From: Bacteroides luti
Lineage (GTDB): Bacteria; Bacteroidota; Bacteroidia; Bacteroidales; Bacteroidaceae
Direction: 5' to 3'
Assembly (NCBI RefSeq): GCF_900128905.1
Contig: NZ_FQTV01000001.1
Span: 62,001 to 126,000, forward strand
DNA: 64,000 nt
Below the pieces are notes generated by a model. The model was given only the letters and a program-made list of their open reading frames with translations, searched no databases and was not told where the DNA came from. Below, piece after piece: positions 1-8,570 of the stretch. Each line of letters starts with the position of its first letter. The stretch's first letter is position 1. The translations under genes were made by a program, and so were the position numbers.

Positions 1-829
1 ATACATACTGACTAGGAGTGCCCGGACCTTCTTCCACCTGAGCTACCTGACGCAGATACACAGGCATACCTTCGTTTACACCAACCACCAGATTAGCCAC
101 ATCATCAGCCGTTTTCAGGAAACTGCCTGTTTGTACAGAGAATGCAGAGTCACCACTCAGGATATTACCAGAAGACAACTGCATATTGCTTCCCTGAATA
201 TATTTAGATATACCTGCCATATCCAGATGATTTCCCGTCATCTTATCTTTATCCAGTACCACCTTTATTTCCTTGCTACGTCCGCCCAGAATATTCACTG
301 CAGCTACGTCGGGTACCTTCTTCAGTTCGGTAGTCATTACCTCGGCCAACTGGCGAAGAGAGTAATCACCATATTTATTGCTCCACAAAGTAAGCGCTAA
401 CACAGGCACATCATCAATGGCACGAGTCTTAATCAGCGGCATGGAAACACCCTGCGGCATTTCATCCATGTGCTTCATAATTTCAGTGTAGAGCTTTACC
501 AGGGAACGTTCCATATCCTGTCCCACGAAGAACTGTACTGAAACCATTGTCATTCCGTTCATGGAAGTAGAGTATACATACTCCACACCCTTTACGTTAG
601 ATACCACTTTCTCCAGAGGGATAGACACCCTGCTTTCCACTTCCGTAGGGTTAGCTCCCGGATAAGCCACCATTATATCAGCCATTGGTGCTTCAATCTG
701 CGGATCCTCTTCCCTTGGAATAAGGGTTATACTGAATGCTCCCAGAAGCAAGAAAGCAATCATCAATAGTACGGATAGCTTAGAGCGAATAAATACATTC
801 GCCAATCTTCCTGCAAAACCTTCTTTCAT
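1..829 (-). CDS. RND multidrug efflux pump, inner-membrane subunit (partial)
   Basis: N-terminal 276 residues of an AcrB/HAE1-type proton-driven efflux pump; the rest lies beyond the left edge. The ATG at 829-827 opens a frame that reads MKEGFAGRLANVF, followed by a membrane helix at about residues 13-33 and then a porter-domain segment with the family pattern AYPGANPTEVES and SxNGMTMVSVQF. The gene follows the adaptor gene (857-1954) after 27 bp and the TolC-like gene before that, so all three RND parts are in one operon in the order outer membrane protein, adaptor, pump. Substrate cannot be told from the sequence. Family assignment is secure. Confidence 0.93.
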   Translation of the reverse strand, partial: MKEGFAGRLANVFIRSKLSVLLMIAFLLLGAFSITLIPREEDPQIEAPMADIMVAYPGANPTEVESRVSIPLEKVVSNVKGVEYVYSTSMNGMTMVSVQFFVGQDMERSLVKLYTEIMKHMDEMPQGVSMPLIKTRAIDDVPVLALTLWSNKYGDYSLRQLAEVMTTELKKVPDVAAVNILGGRSKEIKVVLDKDKMTGNHLDMAGISKYIQGSNMQLSSGNILSGDSAFSVQTGSFLKTADDVANLVVGVNEGMPVYLRQVAQVEEGPGTPSQYV

Positions 830-856
830 ATCTTTAGTTCTTTATCGGTCGTTATT

Positions 857-1954
857 TCATTTTGATTCAATCACCTTACTGCCGTTGTATACACGTCCAT
901 CTGTGCTTACCACAAAACGTTCGTCAGGAGCCAGGCCCGACAGTACTTCTACACGGTCGCCCATTTGCTTGCCCAATCTTACCCAGCGAAGCAAAGCCTT
1001 GTTTTCCTTGCTTACCACATACACTCCGGTAAGCTGCTCATTATTAACAACGGCTTTCACCGGAATTGTCATTCTTGCAGGTTGAGCGCTCTTTACCTGT
1101 TCGCCAGGAATTAAAACATTTACATACATACCTGCCTTGATTCCTAACGACTTACTATCACTTATTGCAACCTTTACTCCATATTGTCCACCGGTGAACT
1201 GAGAGGAGGGACTAATCTCCGAAATGGTTCCCGGGAACGTAATACCCAATGATTTTACTGTAAGATTAACCGTTGCTCCCTGCTTAATTCTGGCTATGTC
1301 TGATTCCGGTACAGAGACTACAGCCTGGAAGTTTCCGCTTTGTTCCAGAGCCAGCAGCGGCATACCCGGATTGGCCATACTGCCTTCATCCATAAATTTC
1401 TTAGTGATTACTCCCGAGAAAGGAGCGGTGATGCGCGTATAAGCCAGCATAGCATTTACCTGATTCCTCATCTGTAGGGCAGTCTCCAGTTTAGAGCTGA
1501 TAGACTGGTGCTGCAGAGTAACATTCTCCAGTTCCTTTGCCGAAGCACTCTGGTTCTGATAAAGCTGTTTGAAACGTTCCAAATCCTTTGCCGAAACCGC
1601 TGCTGCTGCTTTTGCTTCCGAGATAGCTGCATCTGCCTGAGCCCTTTGAGCCATGATGTCTGCGTTTGAGATGCTTACTAACAACTGTCCTTTAGCAACC
1701 TTGTCGCCCGCTTTTACATAAATGCGACTGATGCTTCCCATTACCCGGGTGCTGATTACAGCTGTTTGTCCGGCTTCAATCTGTCCGCTTGCCAATACAC
1801 CCGATTCCTCGGTAGACGATGGTAAAGCAGTTACTACAGCCACAGCCTCTTCCTTCACTTTAGCTTCCTTATCCGAAGAAGAACAAGCCTGAAACATACC
1901 TCCGGCCATTACCAGAGAGAAAAACATTACGGATACATATCTTACTGATTTCAT
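857..1954 (-). CDS. RND efflux periplasmic adaptor (membrane fusion protein)
   Basis: 365-residue periplasmic adaptor that links the inner-membrane pump to the outer-membrane channel. The N-terminus is a lipoprotein signal with the lipidated Cys at residue 24 (FQACSS). A biotinyl-lipoyl-like half (VKAGDKVAKGQLL) follows, then a coiled-coil hairpin rich in Ala, Gln and Glu (about 100-165), the second lipoyl half (TRITAPFSGVITKK), a beta-barrel and a membrane-proximal domain. Length and domain order are normal for the HlyD/AcrA family. It lies between the TolC-like gene (23 bp upstream) and the pump gene. Confidence 0.95.
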   Translation of the reverse strand: MKSVRYVSVMFFSLVMAGGMFQACSSSDKEAKVKEEAVAVVTALPSSTEESGVLASGQIEAGQTAVISTRVMGSISRIYVKAGDKVAKGQLLVSISNADIMAQRAQADAAISEAKAAAAVSAKDLERFKQLYQNQSASAKELENVTLQHQSISSKLETALQMRNQVNAMLAYTRITAPFSGVITKKFMDEGSMANPGMPLLALEQSGNFQAVVSVPESDIARIKQGATVNLTVKSLGITFPGTISEISPSSQFTGGQYGVKVAISDSKSLGIKAGMYVNVLIPGEQVKSAQPARMTIPVKAVVNNEQLTGVYVVSKENKALLRWVRLGKQMGDRVEVLSGLAPDERFVVSTDGRVYNGSKVIESK

Positions 1955-1977
1955 AGAATTTATCTTTTATATATTGA

Positions 1978-3315
1978 TTATTTATTGTTTGATTCGTTGG
2001 CTGTGATGAACTCCATATAAGCAGCCGTGAGATTTTGCTTGTAAACAGTACGTGCATAATTGAGTTGCTGACCCGATAATTGTGTCTGAGCTATCAACAC
2101 ATCCGCTGTCTTTTCCAATCCCTGATCGAAGCGATCTTTTGTGATGCGGAGCGCTTCCGTAGCCTGTTCCACCATATCATTCTGTTTGCGGAGTTCAAAA
2201 GCAATATCGTCCAAATCCCTGCTGGTCTTGTTGTATTCCAGTTGCGCCTTCATTTTCTCATTACTCAGCTGTTCCTGCAATTTCATGCCCATCAGCTTGC
2301 TCGAGCGAGCGTTGTACTTGCTCTGGTTACCATTGAACAATGTCCACGATAGACGTACACCAACCAGATAGCTGTCAGAACCAAAGGAAGCAAACTTATT
2401 ATCGTTCCACTGGTAAGTACCGAAAGCATTCAGCCGGGGTACCATAGAGAACCCAGAAGATTTCCTCATCATCTCCGTAGCCGTCATAGCCTTCTCCATT
2501 GCCTGAAAGTCAGAACGAAGATCAGATACCGAACCATTGGAACCTATCATTGCTGAGGCTGGTTCCTCCACCTGATAAACTACGCCAGTAGGTTGCCCCA
2601 TCAACAAGCTCAGGTAATCAGAAGCATTGGCTATGGCACTCTTTGCTTTTTCCAGATTCGTTTCCACACCGCTTACGTGCACTTTAGCATTCAGTACGTC
2701 CGATTTACGAATCAATCCCTGAGCAAAGAAACGCTCTACAGAAGCATAAACCTCCTTTGAAGTTCCCAAAGCTTCTTCCAGCACACCCTTTTCGCGGTAA
2801 GCAAGCTGAAGTTGCAGATAAGCTTTCTTCACCTCAAAAGATATATATTCCTTCATGCGAATGGTACCATAGCGGGCAGCAGCCTTCTGAGCCGACGCAG
2901 CCTTTCGCATATAAATCTGATCCAGATTAAATAAAGGCATTTGTACCTCGATGTTTGCATTGAAATCAGTCAATGCATCGGGGCTATTAAGTAAGGTAGG
3001 ATTAAAGTCTTCCGCTTTTACAGACTGTTGCTGTAGTTTGAATCCAAACACATTAAGCGGATCATTGGTAGCCATTACCGAGTAGGAAACATTTACCTGA
3101 GGCATAAAGATCGCATCGCTTTTCCGGTAATCGGACGTGGCAATCTTTTCATCCAGTGAAGTGGTAAGTAGTTGCTTGTTTCCCTTGAAAGCACTCTCCA
3201 TAGCCTCATTCAGACTAAGAAAACGTGTGCCGTTTTGTGCTTTTACAGGTACCAGAGCCGCTAAACAAACGATGGCGGCTGTTAGTAATCTGATAGTTCT
3301 CTTTTTTTCTTTCAT
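1978..3315 (-). CDS. TolC-family outer membrane efflux protein
   Basis: 445-residue outer membrane channel of a tripartite efflux system. A signal peptide of about 26 residues ends in VKAQNG. The mature protein has two TolC repeats with long helical stretches (LNEAMESAF near the start; AQLEYNKTSRDLDDIAFEL near the end) and the typical ADVLIAQTQL segment. First gene of the operon; a TAnnTTTG box lies 25 bp ahead of its ATG. Neighbouring adaptor and pump genes support the role. Confidence 0.95.
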   Translation of the reverse strand: MKEKKRTIRLLTAAIVCLAALVPVKAQNGTRFLSLNEAMESAFKGNKQLLTTSLDEKIATSDYRKSDAIFMPQVNVSYSVMATNDPLNVFGFKLQQQSVKAEDFNPTLLNSPDALTDFNANIEVQMPLFNLDQIYMRKAASAQKAAARYGTIRMKEYISFEVKKAYLQLQLAYREKGVLEEALGTSKEVYASVERFFAQGLIRKSDVLNAKVHVSGVETNLEKAKSAIANASDYLSLLMGQPTGVVYQVEEPASAMIGSNGSVSDLRSDFQAMEKAMTATEMMRKSSGFSMVPRLNAFGTYQWNDNKFASFGSDSYLVGVRLSWTLFNGNQSKYNARSSKLMGMKLQEQLSNEKMKAQLEYNKTSRDLDDIAFELRKQNDMVEQATEALRITKDRFDQGLEKTADVLIAQTQLSGQQLNYARTVYKQNLTAAYMEFITANESNNK

Positions 3316-3339
3316 TGTCCCTCATTTTTAATTATGGAA

Positions 3340-3347
3340 CAAATGTA
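3340..3347 (-). promoter_or_regulatory. Candidate -7 box of the efflux operon
   Basis: On the minus strand the bases read TACATTTG, an exact TAnnTTTG match, 25 bp upstream of the TolC-like start codon. No clear TTTG -33 box is seen at the usual 19-21 bp spacing, so the call rests on the -7 box and position. Confidence 0.5.
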
Positions 3348-3431
3348 GAGCATCCCAAAACCCTGGTCAGCTACTTTTGTTACATAAGGATGTTTTTATG
3401 AGAAAAACAATGAAAAAAGAGAATAGTTCAG

Positions 3432-4085
3432 CTATTTTTCCGGAGTAAACCCTTCCAAAGATTTTAGTAGAGTCAGCTTGTTACGCCCCAGACTCACTGC
3501 GCCATACTCTTCCAGCTGTTTCAGTAAGCGAGATATTACTACCCGTGCCGTGCCCAGTTCATTAGCCAGTTGCTCATGCGTAATATTGATTGTCCGGTCG
3601 TGATAGAGTTCCGCTTTCTTTTCCAGCAGAGCTAGTAAGCGCTCATCCATCTTCTTGAAAGCAATCTCGTTTATAATATCCAGAGACTCCTCAAAACGCT
3701 TGTGATAGAGTCTGAAAATATAATCCAGGAACTGAGGGAACTCCTTTATCAGCATAGCCAGCTTATCGTTAGGGATAAAGAAAACCTCCGTATCTTCTTC
3801 CGCTACCGCTTTTACTTTGCTGGTGTCGTTATGCAATCCGCCAAGAATAGACATTACACAGCTCTCGCCAGTTTTAATGTAGTACAGCAAAATCTCCCTG
3901 CCATCGTCATTGGTACGCATCACCCTCACGCTACCTGTAGCCACAATAGGAACACCTTTTATATATGCTCCTTCGCGAAGAATGTTTTCACCCTCCTTGA
4001 AAGTCTTAACTATGCTATATTCCACCAGCTTCTTACGAATAGCCATTGAAGTCTTGAATTCCGTAATTTCATCAAAAAGATCCAT
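3432..4085 (-). CDS. Crp/Fnr-family transcriptional regulator
   Basis: 217 residues with an N-terminal cyclic-nucleotide-binding-like beta-barrel (about 20-130; GREILLYYIKTGESCVMSI) and a C-terminal winged helix (about 165-200; THEQLANELGTARVVISRLL). It has no N-terminal Fnr-type cysteine cluster, so an Fe-S oxygen sensor of the Fnr type is unlikely; the ligand is unknown. It lies 117 bp upstream of and in the same direction as the efflux operon, which makes that operon a plausible target, but this is inference. Its upstream region carries a 66-bp duplicated promoter-like segment. Confidence 0.92.
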   Translation of the reverse strand: MDLFDEITEFKTSMAIRKKLVEYSIVKTFKEGENILREGAYIKGVPIVATGSVRVMRTNDDGREILLYYIKTGESCVMSILGGLHNDTSKVKAVAEEDTEVFFIPNDKLAMLIKEFPQFLDYIFRLYHKRFEESLDIINEIAFKKMDERLLALLEKKAELYHDRTINITHEQLANELGTARVVISRLLKQLEEYGAVSLGRNKLTLLKSLEGFTPEK

Positions 4086-4092
4086 GCTCTTG

Positions 4093-4190
4093 TTGTTTTA
4101 TCGTTATTGCAAACTAACCTTTATATAAGAAGAGGAGTTCGCCTTTAGCAAATCAGCTTTGCTTTATCCTTACTGCAAACTTAACCTATT
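4093..4190 (-). repeat. 66-bp duplication of the Crp/Fnr gene promoter region
   Basis: A segment reading TTTATCGTTATTGCAAAC at 4097 recurs as TTTATCCTTACTGCAAAC at 4163, exactly 66 bp away. On the minus strand the distal copy contains TAAGTTTG (4183-4176), a true TAnnTTTG box; the proximal copy has TTAGTTTG (4117-4110), 25 bp ahead of the ATG. A shorter third relic (TTATCCCCATTGCAG) lies near 4206. The gap 4086-4488 holds no gene that I can support beyond this. Confidence 0.6.
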
Positions 4191-4488
4191 TTTTTGAATT
4201 TGTTGTTATCCCCATTGCAGAATGATATTTAGAAAAACTATCTAAAGAACCGAAAGTACATTTGCTCGCGAAAGGGGATAGGATTACCTATTTTAGAACT
4301 CTAGATTATCGCTTCTTTCAGTTGTGTTCTTTTGTATATATTTACGAATATATAAATATAAGAGCTTTTGTTTAAAAAGAAGAATTTTAGTAGATGAAAA
4401 ATATTTTATAATTAATGGACTCGGCGTTAATAAACATAAGCTCATTTCATTTGTTTTATATACAGTTGTAATATTAAAATTTAGAACC

Positions 4489-5193
4489 ATGGAACAAGAA
4501 GTTTATTCAATGCCTCGTATTGGAGATTTGGCTCCTCATTTTGAAGCCGTGACTACGCAGGGAACAATTAAATTCCCCGATGATTATCAGGGAAAATGGA
4601 TTATATTATTTAGTCATCCGGCCGATTTTACACCGGTTTGTACTTCTGAGTTTATGACTTTTGCCACATTGGAAAGTCAGTTTAAAGAATTGAATTGCCA
4701 GTTGGTGGGACTTTCTGTTGACGGTCTTTATAGCCATATCGCCTGGTTGCGGACTATTAAAGAGAAGATTGAGTATAGAGGAATGAAGAATGTAGAGGTT
4801 ACATTCCCACTTATCGAGGACATTACCATGACAGTAGCTAAAAGATATGGAATGATTCAACCAGGAGAGAGTAATACTAAAGCAGTACGTGCAGTCTTTT
4901 TTATTGATCCTGTAGGAAAGATTCGTGCCATTATTTATTATCCACTTTCATTGGGCCGAAATTTCGATGAACTATTGCGTGTATTGATGGCACTTCAAAC
5001 AGCCGATGCGTTCAGCATTGCAACACCAGCCGACTGGCGTCCGGGCGATGATGTAATAGTACCAACGGCGGGTTCTTGTGGTGTAGCTAAAGATAGGATG
5101 GAAGGAAAGGAGAGTGGCGTTACCTGCCATGATTGGTTTTTCTGCACTAAGCCTATTCCAAAAGATGAAATTATGAAGAAGATTAAAAAGTAG
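4489..5193 (+). CDS. Peroxiredoxin (AhpC/TSA, Prx6-like)
   Basis: 234-residue thiol peroxidase that reduces H2O2 and organic or inorganic peroxides. The peroxidatic Cys51 sits in HPADFTPVCTSEF, the Prx6-type active-site motif. The extended C-terminal domain has Cys197, Cys213 and Cys219; the last pair is spaced like Cys207/Cys213 of the archaeal thioredoxin peroxidase group, so a resolving cysteine is probably present. I chose the ATG at 4489; an open frame extends upstream to 4324, but those codons are AT-rich and unlike the family. A terminator follows at 5228-5261, so it is monocistronic. Confidence 0.95.
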   Translation: MEQEVYSMPRIGDLAPHFEAVTTQGTIKFPDDYQGKWIILFSHPADFTPVCTSEFMTFATLESQFKELNCQLVGLSVDGLYSHIAWLRTIKEKIEYRGMKNVEVTFPLIEDITMTVAKRYGMIQPGESNTKAVRAVFFIDPVGKIRAIIYYPLSLGRNFDELLRVLMALQTADAFSIATPADWRPGDDVIVPTAGSCGVAKDRMEGKESGVTCHDWFFCTKPIPKDEIMKKIKK

Positions 5194-5227
5194 ACTTGAT
5201 TATATCCATAATACAATTAACTGTTAT

Positions 5228-5261
5228 AAAGCGAGATTTCCAGATTGGGGAGTCTCGCTTT
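5228..5261 (+). terminator. Intrinsic terminator after the peroxiredoxin gene
   Basis: Inverted repeat AAAGCGAGATTTCC / GGAGTCTCGCTTT with a short loop, 35 bp after the stop codon. Confidence 0.75.
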
Positions 5262-5323
5262 ACTAATTTGCAATATACCTACCATTTATTTTTTATGAAA
5301 AATAAACATCAAAACAATTCATT

Positions 5324-5347
5324 ATGAACAAATGTTCATTATATTTG
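5324..5347 (+). promoter_or_regulatory. Promoter with overlapping palindromic operator
   Basis: An exact TAnnTTTG -7 box (TATATTTG, 5340-5347) lies directly after a perfect palindrome ATGAACAAATGTTCAT (5324-5339), which fills the space where a repressor would block the promoter. The first gene of the operon encodes a helix-turn-helix protein, so autoregulation is an obvious possibility, but not shown. Confidence 0.65.
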
Positions 5348-5369
5348 CACCGGATAATAAATTAAAAGT

Positions 5370-5897
5370 ATGCCAGGAAGACCAAAAATAATAAGAAAAA
5401 TATCTGTTGCGCCTGTTGCTTCAGGCTTCAGGCCGTATGGTATGGCGCAGAATGCAAAGAAGAAAGAATCTTTGTTTCTTTTGTATGAAGAGTATGAAGC
5501 CTTGCGCCTTTGCGATTACGAAAAATACACTCAGGCAGAAGCTTCATCTTTTATGAATGTATCTCGTCCCACTTTGACACGTATCTATATGTCGGCACGT
5601 GAAAAAATAGCTCAGGCATTTGTTGAAGGTCGAAATATCATTATTGAAGGAGGTAAGGTTTGTTTTGACAGTGAATGGTATACCTGTGGTTCATGCAATT
5701 GCTTTTTCAATAATCCGTTTGAAGAAGCGCTAATAGAGGTATGTCCTTTGTGTGGAAGTCGTGATATTCAAAATTTTGAGAGCCTTTCCGAGGAAGAAAA
5801 GAGTGAATTTACCTATTTAGGTAAAAGTGGTTGCGGTAGAGGACATTGTTCCAATAAGCGAAAAAGAGGACGTATGTGCCAGAAAAATCAAGAATAA
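5370..5897 (+). CDS. UPF0251 (DUF134) DNA-binding protein
   Basis: 175 residues. It opens with the family signature MPGRPKIIRKI and FRPYG, followed by a sigma-region-4-like helix-turn-helix (about 45-80; TQAEASSFMNVSRPTLTRIY). A C-terminal cysteine-rich part with CGSCNC and CPLCGS suggests a metal-binding ribbon. Family members are commonly found beside NifX-like and MRP-like genes in anaerobes, as here. Likely the local regulator of the operon that continues to at least 8518. The tail is basic (SNKRKRGRMC). Confidence 0.9.
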   Translation: MPGRPKIIRKISVAPVASGFRPYGMAQNAKKKESLFLLYEEYEALRLCDYEKYTQAEASSFMNVSRPTLTRIYMSAREKIAQAFVEGRNIIIEGGKVCFDSEWYTCGSCNCFFNNPFEEALIEVCPLCGSRDIQNFESLSEEEKSEFTYLGKSGCGRGHCSNKRKRGRMCQKNQE

Positions 5898-5916
5898 ACG
5901 TAATTAGAAATAGAAT

Positions 5917-6234
5917 ATGAAAGTAGCAATAACAAGCTCCGGAAATACATTAAAAAGTACTCTGGACAAACGTTTTGGTCGTTGTTCGTTTTTTGCAATC
6001 TACGACACACTGACTGACGAAGTGGAATTTATTCCTAACCCTAATAAAGATGCTGAAGAAGGAGCCGGACCAGCCTCTGTGCAGTTAGTAGCTTCTGTTC
6101 CTGTAGAGAAGATTGTGTCAGGAGAGTTTGGCTTTAAAATCAAATCACTGTTGGTAGAACTGAGAATTCAGATGATTGTAGTTAAAGACGCTGATAAAAC
6201 AATAGAAGATATTATTGAGCTATTAAAACATTAA
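5917..6234 (+). CDS. NifX/NifB-family (dinitrogenase FeMo-cofactor domain) protein
   Basis: 105 residues with the compact alpha/beta fold of the Nitro_FeMo-Co family: start MKVAITSSG, LDKRFGRCSFFAIYD, then GAGPASVQLV. Members bind iron-sulfur or metal clusters, and the 'orange protein' ORP belongs here. There are no nif structural genes nearby, so a nitrogenase role is not supported. Second gene of the operon, 19 bp after the UPF0251 gene. Confidence 0.9.
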   Translation: MKVAITSSGNTLKSTLDKRFGRCSFFAIYDTLTDEVEFIPNPNKDAEEGAGPASVQLVASVPVEKIVSGEFGFKIKSLLVELRIQMIVVKDADKTIEDIIELLKH

Positions 6235-6246
6235 ATTCATAAAACT

Positions 6247-6435
6247 ATGCCACGTTTAGATGGAACAGGCCCCGAAGGAAGAGGCCAGGGAACCGGACGC
6301 CAATTGGGTAATTGTGCTGAGCATACAAAAGAAGAGCTTTTAGAAAAGCTTGGAAAAGGTGAAGGAAAAAGAAAACGTTCCGGTGGCGGAGAAGGAGATA
6401 AGAAACGTTTAAAAAGTAGTGACAAATTAAAATAA
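6247..6435 (+). CDS. DUF5320-family small Gly-rich protein
   Basis: 62 residues. The start PRLDGTGPEGRGQGTGR and GNC is the recognised DUF5320 signature; the rest is lysine- and glycine-rich and probably disordered. Such small proteins recur in NifX/MRP clusters. Function is unknown. It lies 12 bp after the first NifX-like gene and 11 bp before the second. Confidence 0.85.
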   Translation: MPRLDGTGPEGRGQGTGRQLGNCAEHTKEELLEKLGKGEGKRKRSGGGEGDKKRLKSSDKLK

Positions 6436-6446
6436 TAAGATAGAAT

Positions 6447-6809
6447 ATGAATAAAAGAATTGCAATACCTGTAGAGGATGGTATGTTATGTGAACATTTT
6501 GGTCATTGTGAATATTTTTATGTAGCCGATTTGGAAAACAATGAAATAGTTAAGGAAGAGCAGATTACTCCTCCCGAACATCAACCGGGTCTTTATCCTG
6601 CCTGGGTAGCAGGTAAGGGCGTATCAATTGTTATAGCCGGTGGTATGGGAGAGAAAGCAAAACAACTATTCCGTCAGCAGAACATTGATTTACATGTTGG
6701 TGCAGAGAAAAAGGAGCCTAAAGAATTAGTACTCGATTTTATCAAAGGGAACTTAATTACTGGAGCCAATACATGTAATCACGATGAGCATGAACATAGC
6801 TGTAGCTAG
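6447..6809 (+). CDS. Second NifX/NifB-family protein
   Basis: 120 residues of the same fold as the 5917 gene (NKRIAIPVEDGMLCEHFGHCEYFYVAD). It differs in having Cys at LCEHFGHC and a His/Cys-rich tail (CNHDEHEHSCS) that could bind metal. The start overlap with the following ATPase gene (26 bp) indicates translational coupling. Having two distinct paralogues in one operon suggests two cluster carriers or a carrier and an acceptor; this is inference. Confidence 0.9.
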   Translation: MNKRIAIPVEDGMLCEHFGHCEYFYVADLENNEIVKEEQITPPEHQPGLYPAWVAGKGVSIVIAGGMGEKAKQLFRQQNIDLHVGAEKKEPKELVLDFIKGNLITGANTCNHDEHEHSCS

Positions 6810-7674
6810 TGGTAAAGGCGGTACGGGTAAAACATTTTTTTCAACGAACTTGTTTTACTCGCTTCGTCAAATGGGCTATTCTTCTTTATTGGTTGATTGT
6901 GATGCAGAGGCTCCCAATTCATTTATATTCTTTCCCGTTAAAAAGCTAAGTGAGGACGTTGTAACAGAATATAGACCGGTTCTCGACCGTTCTAATTGTG
7001 TTTTATGTGGAAAGTGTGCCGAATACTGTAATTATCATGCTATCTTCTTTTTGCCGGCAATGAACAAAATTCAGTTGCTCGATGATCTTTGTCATGGATG
7101 TGCTGCCTGTTCAGTTGCTTGTAATTACTCAGCAATAAGAGACTCCTATAAGTTTATAGGAAAGGTTACATCTTATAAAACAGATGAAGATGGTGCATGC
7201 ATGTTCGAAGCTAAGATGACTCCGGGAGTTTCTTCTCCGGTTCCCATCATCAAATCGGCTGTAAAGATGGCTGTGAAACAAGCCAACCAGCAAAATGCAG
7301 ATTATGTGATACTGGATTCTCCTCCGGGAACAGCTTGTCCGTTTATACAAACAGCTTCACATGCTGATTTTGTGGTCCTGGTAACAGAGCCTACTCCATT
7401 TGGACTGAGCGATTTGAAGCAATCTGTTGACACGCTTAAAACAATGGGTAAAGAAATGGGAGTTGTAGTGAATAGAGCAGGACTGGGAAATAGAGATGTT
7501 TATCAGTATCTGGAAAAAGAATCAATTCCATTGTTGGGCGAAATACCTTTCAATAAAAAAGTAGCTTTACTTTATTCAGAGGGTAAAATTGCAGTGAAAG
7601 AATTAAGCTCGTTACAGGTGATATTTGAAGATATAGTAAAAAATATAGTTAGTTATGGAAATAGCAGTAATTAG
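6784..7674 (+). CDS. MRP/ParA-type ATPase with inserted 4Fe-4S ferredoxin domain (1)
   Basis: 296 residues. Deviant Walker A at 10-17 (GKGGTGKT), then a ferredoxin insertion with two CxxCxxCxxxC sets (CVLCGKCAEYC and CHGCAACSVAC), then the second half of the ATPase with VILDSPPGTACP (switch II) and VTEPTPFGLSD. This domain order is that of the MinD-superfamily ATPases with ferredoxin found in anaerobes. Likely role: ATP-dependent handling of a metal cluster. It overlaps the upstream gene by 26 bp and the downstream paralogue by 20 bp. Met3 is an alternative start. Confidence 0.93.
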   Translation: MSMNIAVASGKGGTGKTFFSTNLFYSLRQMGYSSLLVDCDAEAPNSFIFFPVKKLSEDVVTEYRPVLDRSNCVLCGKCAEYCNYHAIFFLPAMNKIQLLDDLCHGCAACSVACNYSAIRDSYKFIGKVTSYKTDEDGACMFEAKMTPGVSSPVPIIKSAVKMAVKQANQQNADYVILDSPPGTACPFIQTASHADFVVLVTEPTPFGLSDLKQSVDTLKTMGKEMGVVVNRAGLGNRDVYQYLEKESIPLLGEIPFNKKVALLYSEGKIAVKELSSLQVIFEDIVKNIVSYGNSSN

Positions 7675-8518
7675 TGGTAAAGGAGGTACAGGCAAGTCGA
7701 GCATAAGTTCCGCTTTTGTTTCAGTTGCAAAATCGGCAGTAGTTGTTGATTGTGATGTAGATGCTTCAAACCTCTATTTATTGTTTTCGCCATTGTGTAA
7801 AGAAGAGGAAGTATTTGTGTCCGGTAGTCATGCTGTAGTAAACAACGATAAATGTACAAACTGTAACACATGCATTGATCTTTGCCGTTTTGATGCTATA
7901 TCCAAAATAGATGGTAAAATAAGAATCTCAGAATCCGCTTGTGATGGATGTTACCTGTGCTCTCGTGTGTGCCCTGTTCAGGCAATTAAAATGATTCCTG
8001 CAGATAAAAGCCGTATGTATGCCGGAACCTTTCGTTATGGTGATATGGTTTATGGCCGATTGGCTCCCGGAGAAGAAAATTCCGGAAAGATGGTAAACCT
8101 ATTGAGAGAGAAAGCAAAAAGATATGTAGAGGATTATGGCTATGATACAATTATACTCGACGGTCCTCCTGGAATTGGTTGTCCTGTAATATCAACCATT
8201 ACAGGAGTAGACAAGGTTGTAGTAGTAACAGAACCAACATTATCAGGTTTTCTTGATATGAAACGAGTAATTGAAGTTGTTTGCCGTTTTTCTGTTCAAA
8301 TATCAGTCATTGTAAACAAGTATGATTTGAATCCCGATATTTGTGAACAAATAGATAAGTGGTGCGATGAGATGGAAATTCCGGTAGTAGCTCATTTACC
8401 TTTCGATGTACAAATAGTAGAAGCTATGATAGCCGGTAAAACAATAATTGAGTACAATAAAGATTGTGAGGTATCTCGTTTAATAGAGAATGCTTACAAC
8501 ACAATTTATGCCTTCTGA
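7655..8518 (+). CDS. MRP/ParA-type ATPase with inserted 4Fe-4S ferredoxin domain (2)
   Basis: 287 residues, paralogue of the preceding gene: Walker A GKGGTGKSS at the start, ferredoxin motifs CTNCNTCIDLC and CDGCYLCSRVC, switch II IILDGPPGIGCP, and VTEPTLSGFLD. The two are adjacent, overlapping by 20 bp, as in the orp cluster of Desulfovibrio, where two such ATPases act together with a NifX-like protein. A heterodimer is plausible but unproven. Confidence 0.93.
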   Translation: MEIAVISGKGGTGKSSISSAFVSVAKSAVVVDCDVDASNLYLLFSPLCKEEEVFVSGSHAVVNNDKCTNCNTCIDLCRFDAISKIDGKIRISESACDGCYLCSRVCPVQAIKMIPADKSRMYAGTFRYGDMVYGRLAPGEENSGKMVNLLREKAKRYVEDYGYDTIILDGPPGIGCPVISTITGVDKVVVVTEPTLSGFLDMKRVIEVVCRFSVQISVIVNKYDLNPDICEQIDKWCDEMEIPVVAHLPFDVQIVEAMIAGKTIIEYNKDCEVSRLIENAYNTIYAF

Positions 8519-8570
8519 AAAGTTACCAAGAGTGTAATACAGAAAGTATTTTTGTTAAGTAAAAGAGTAT

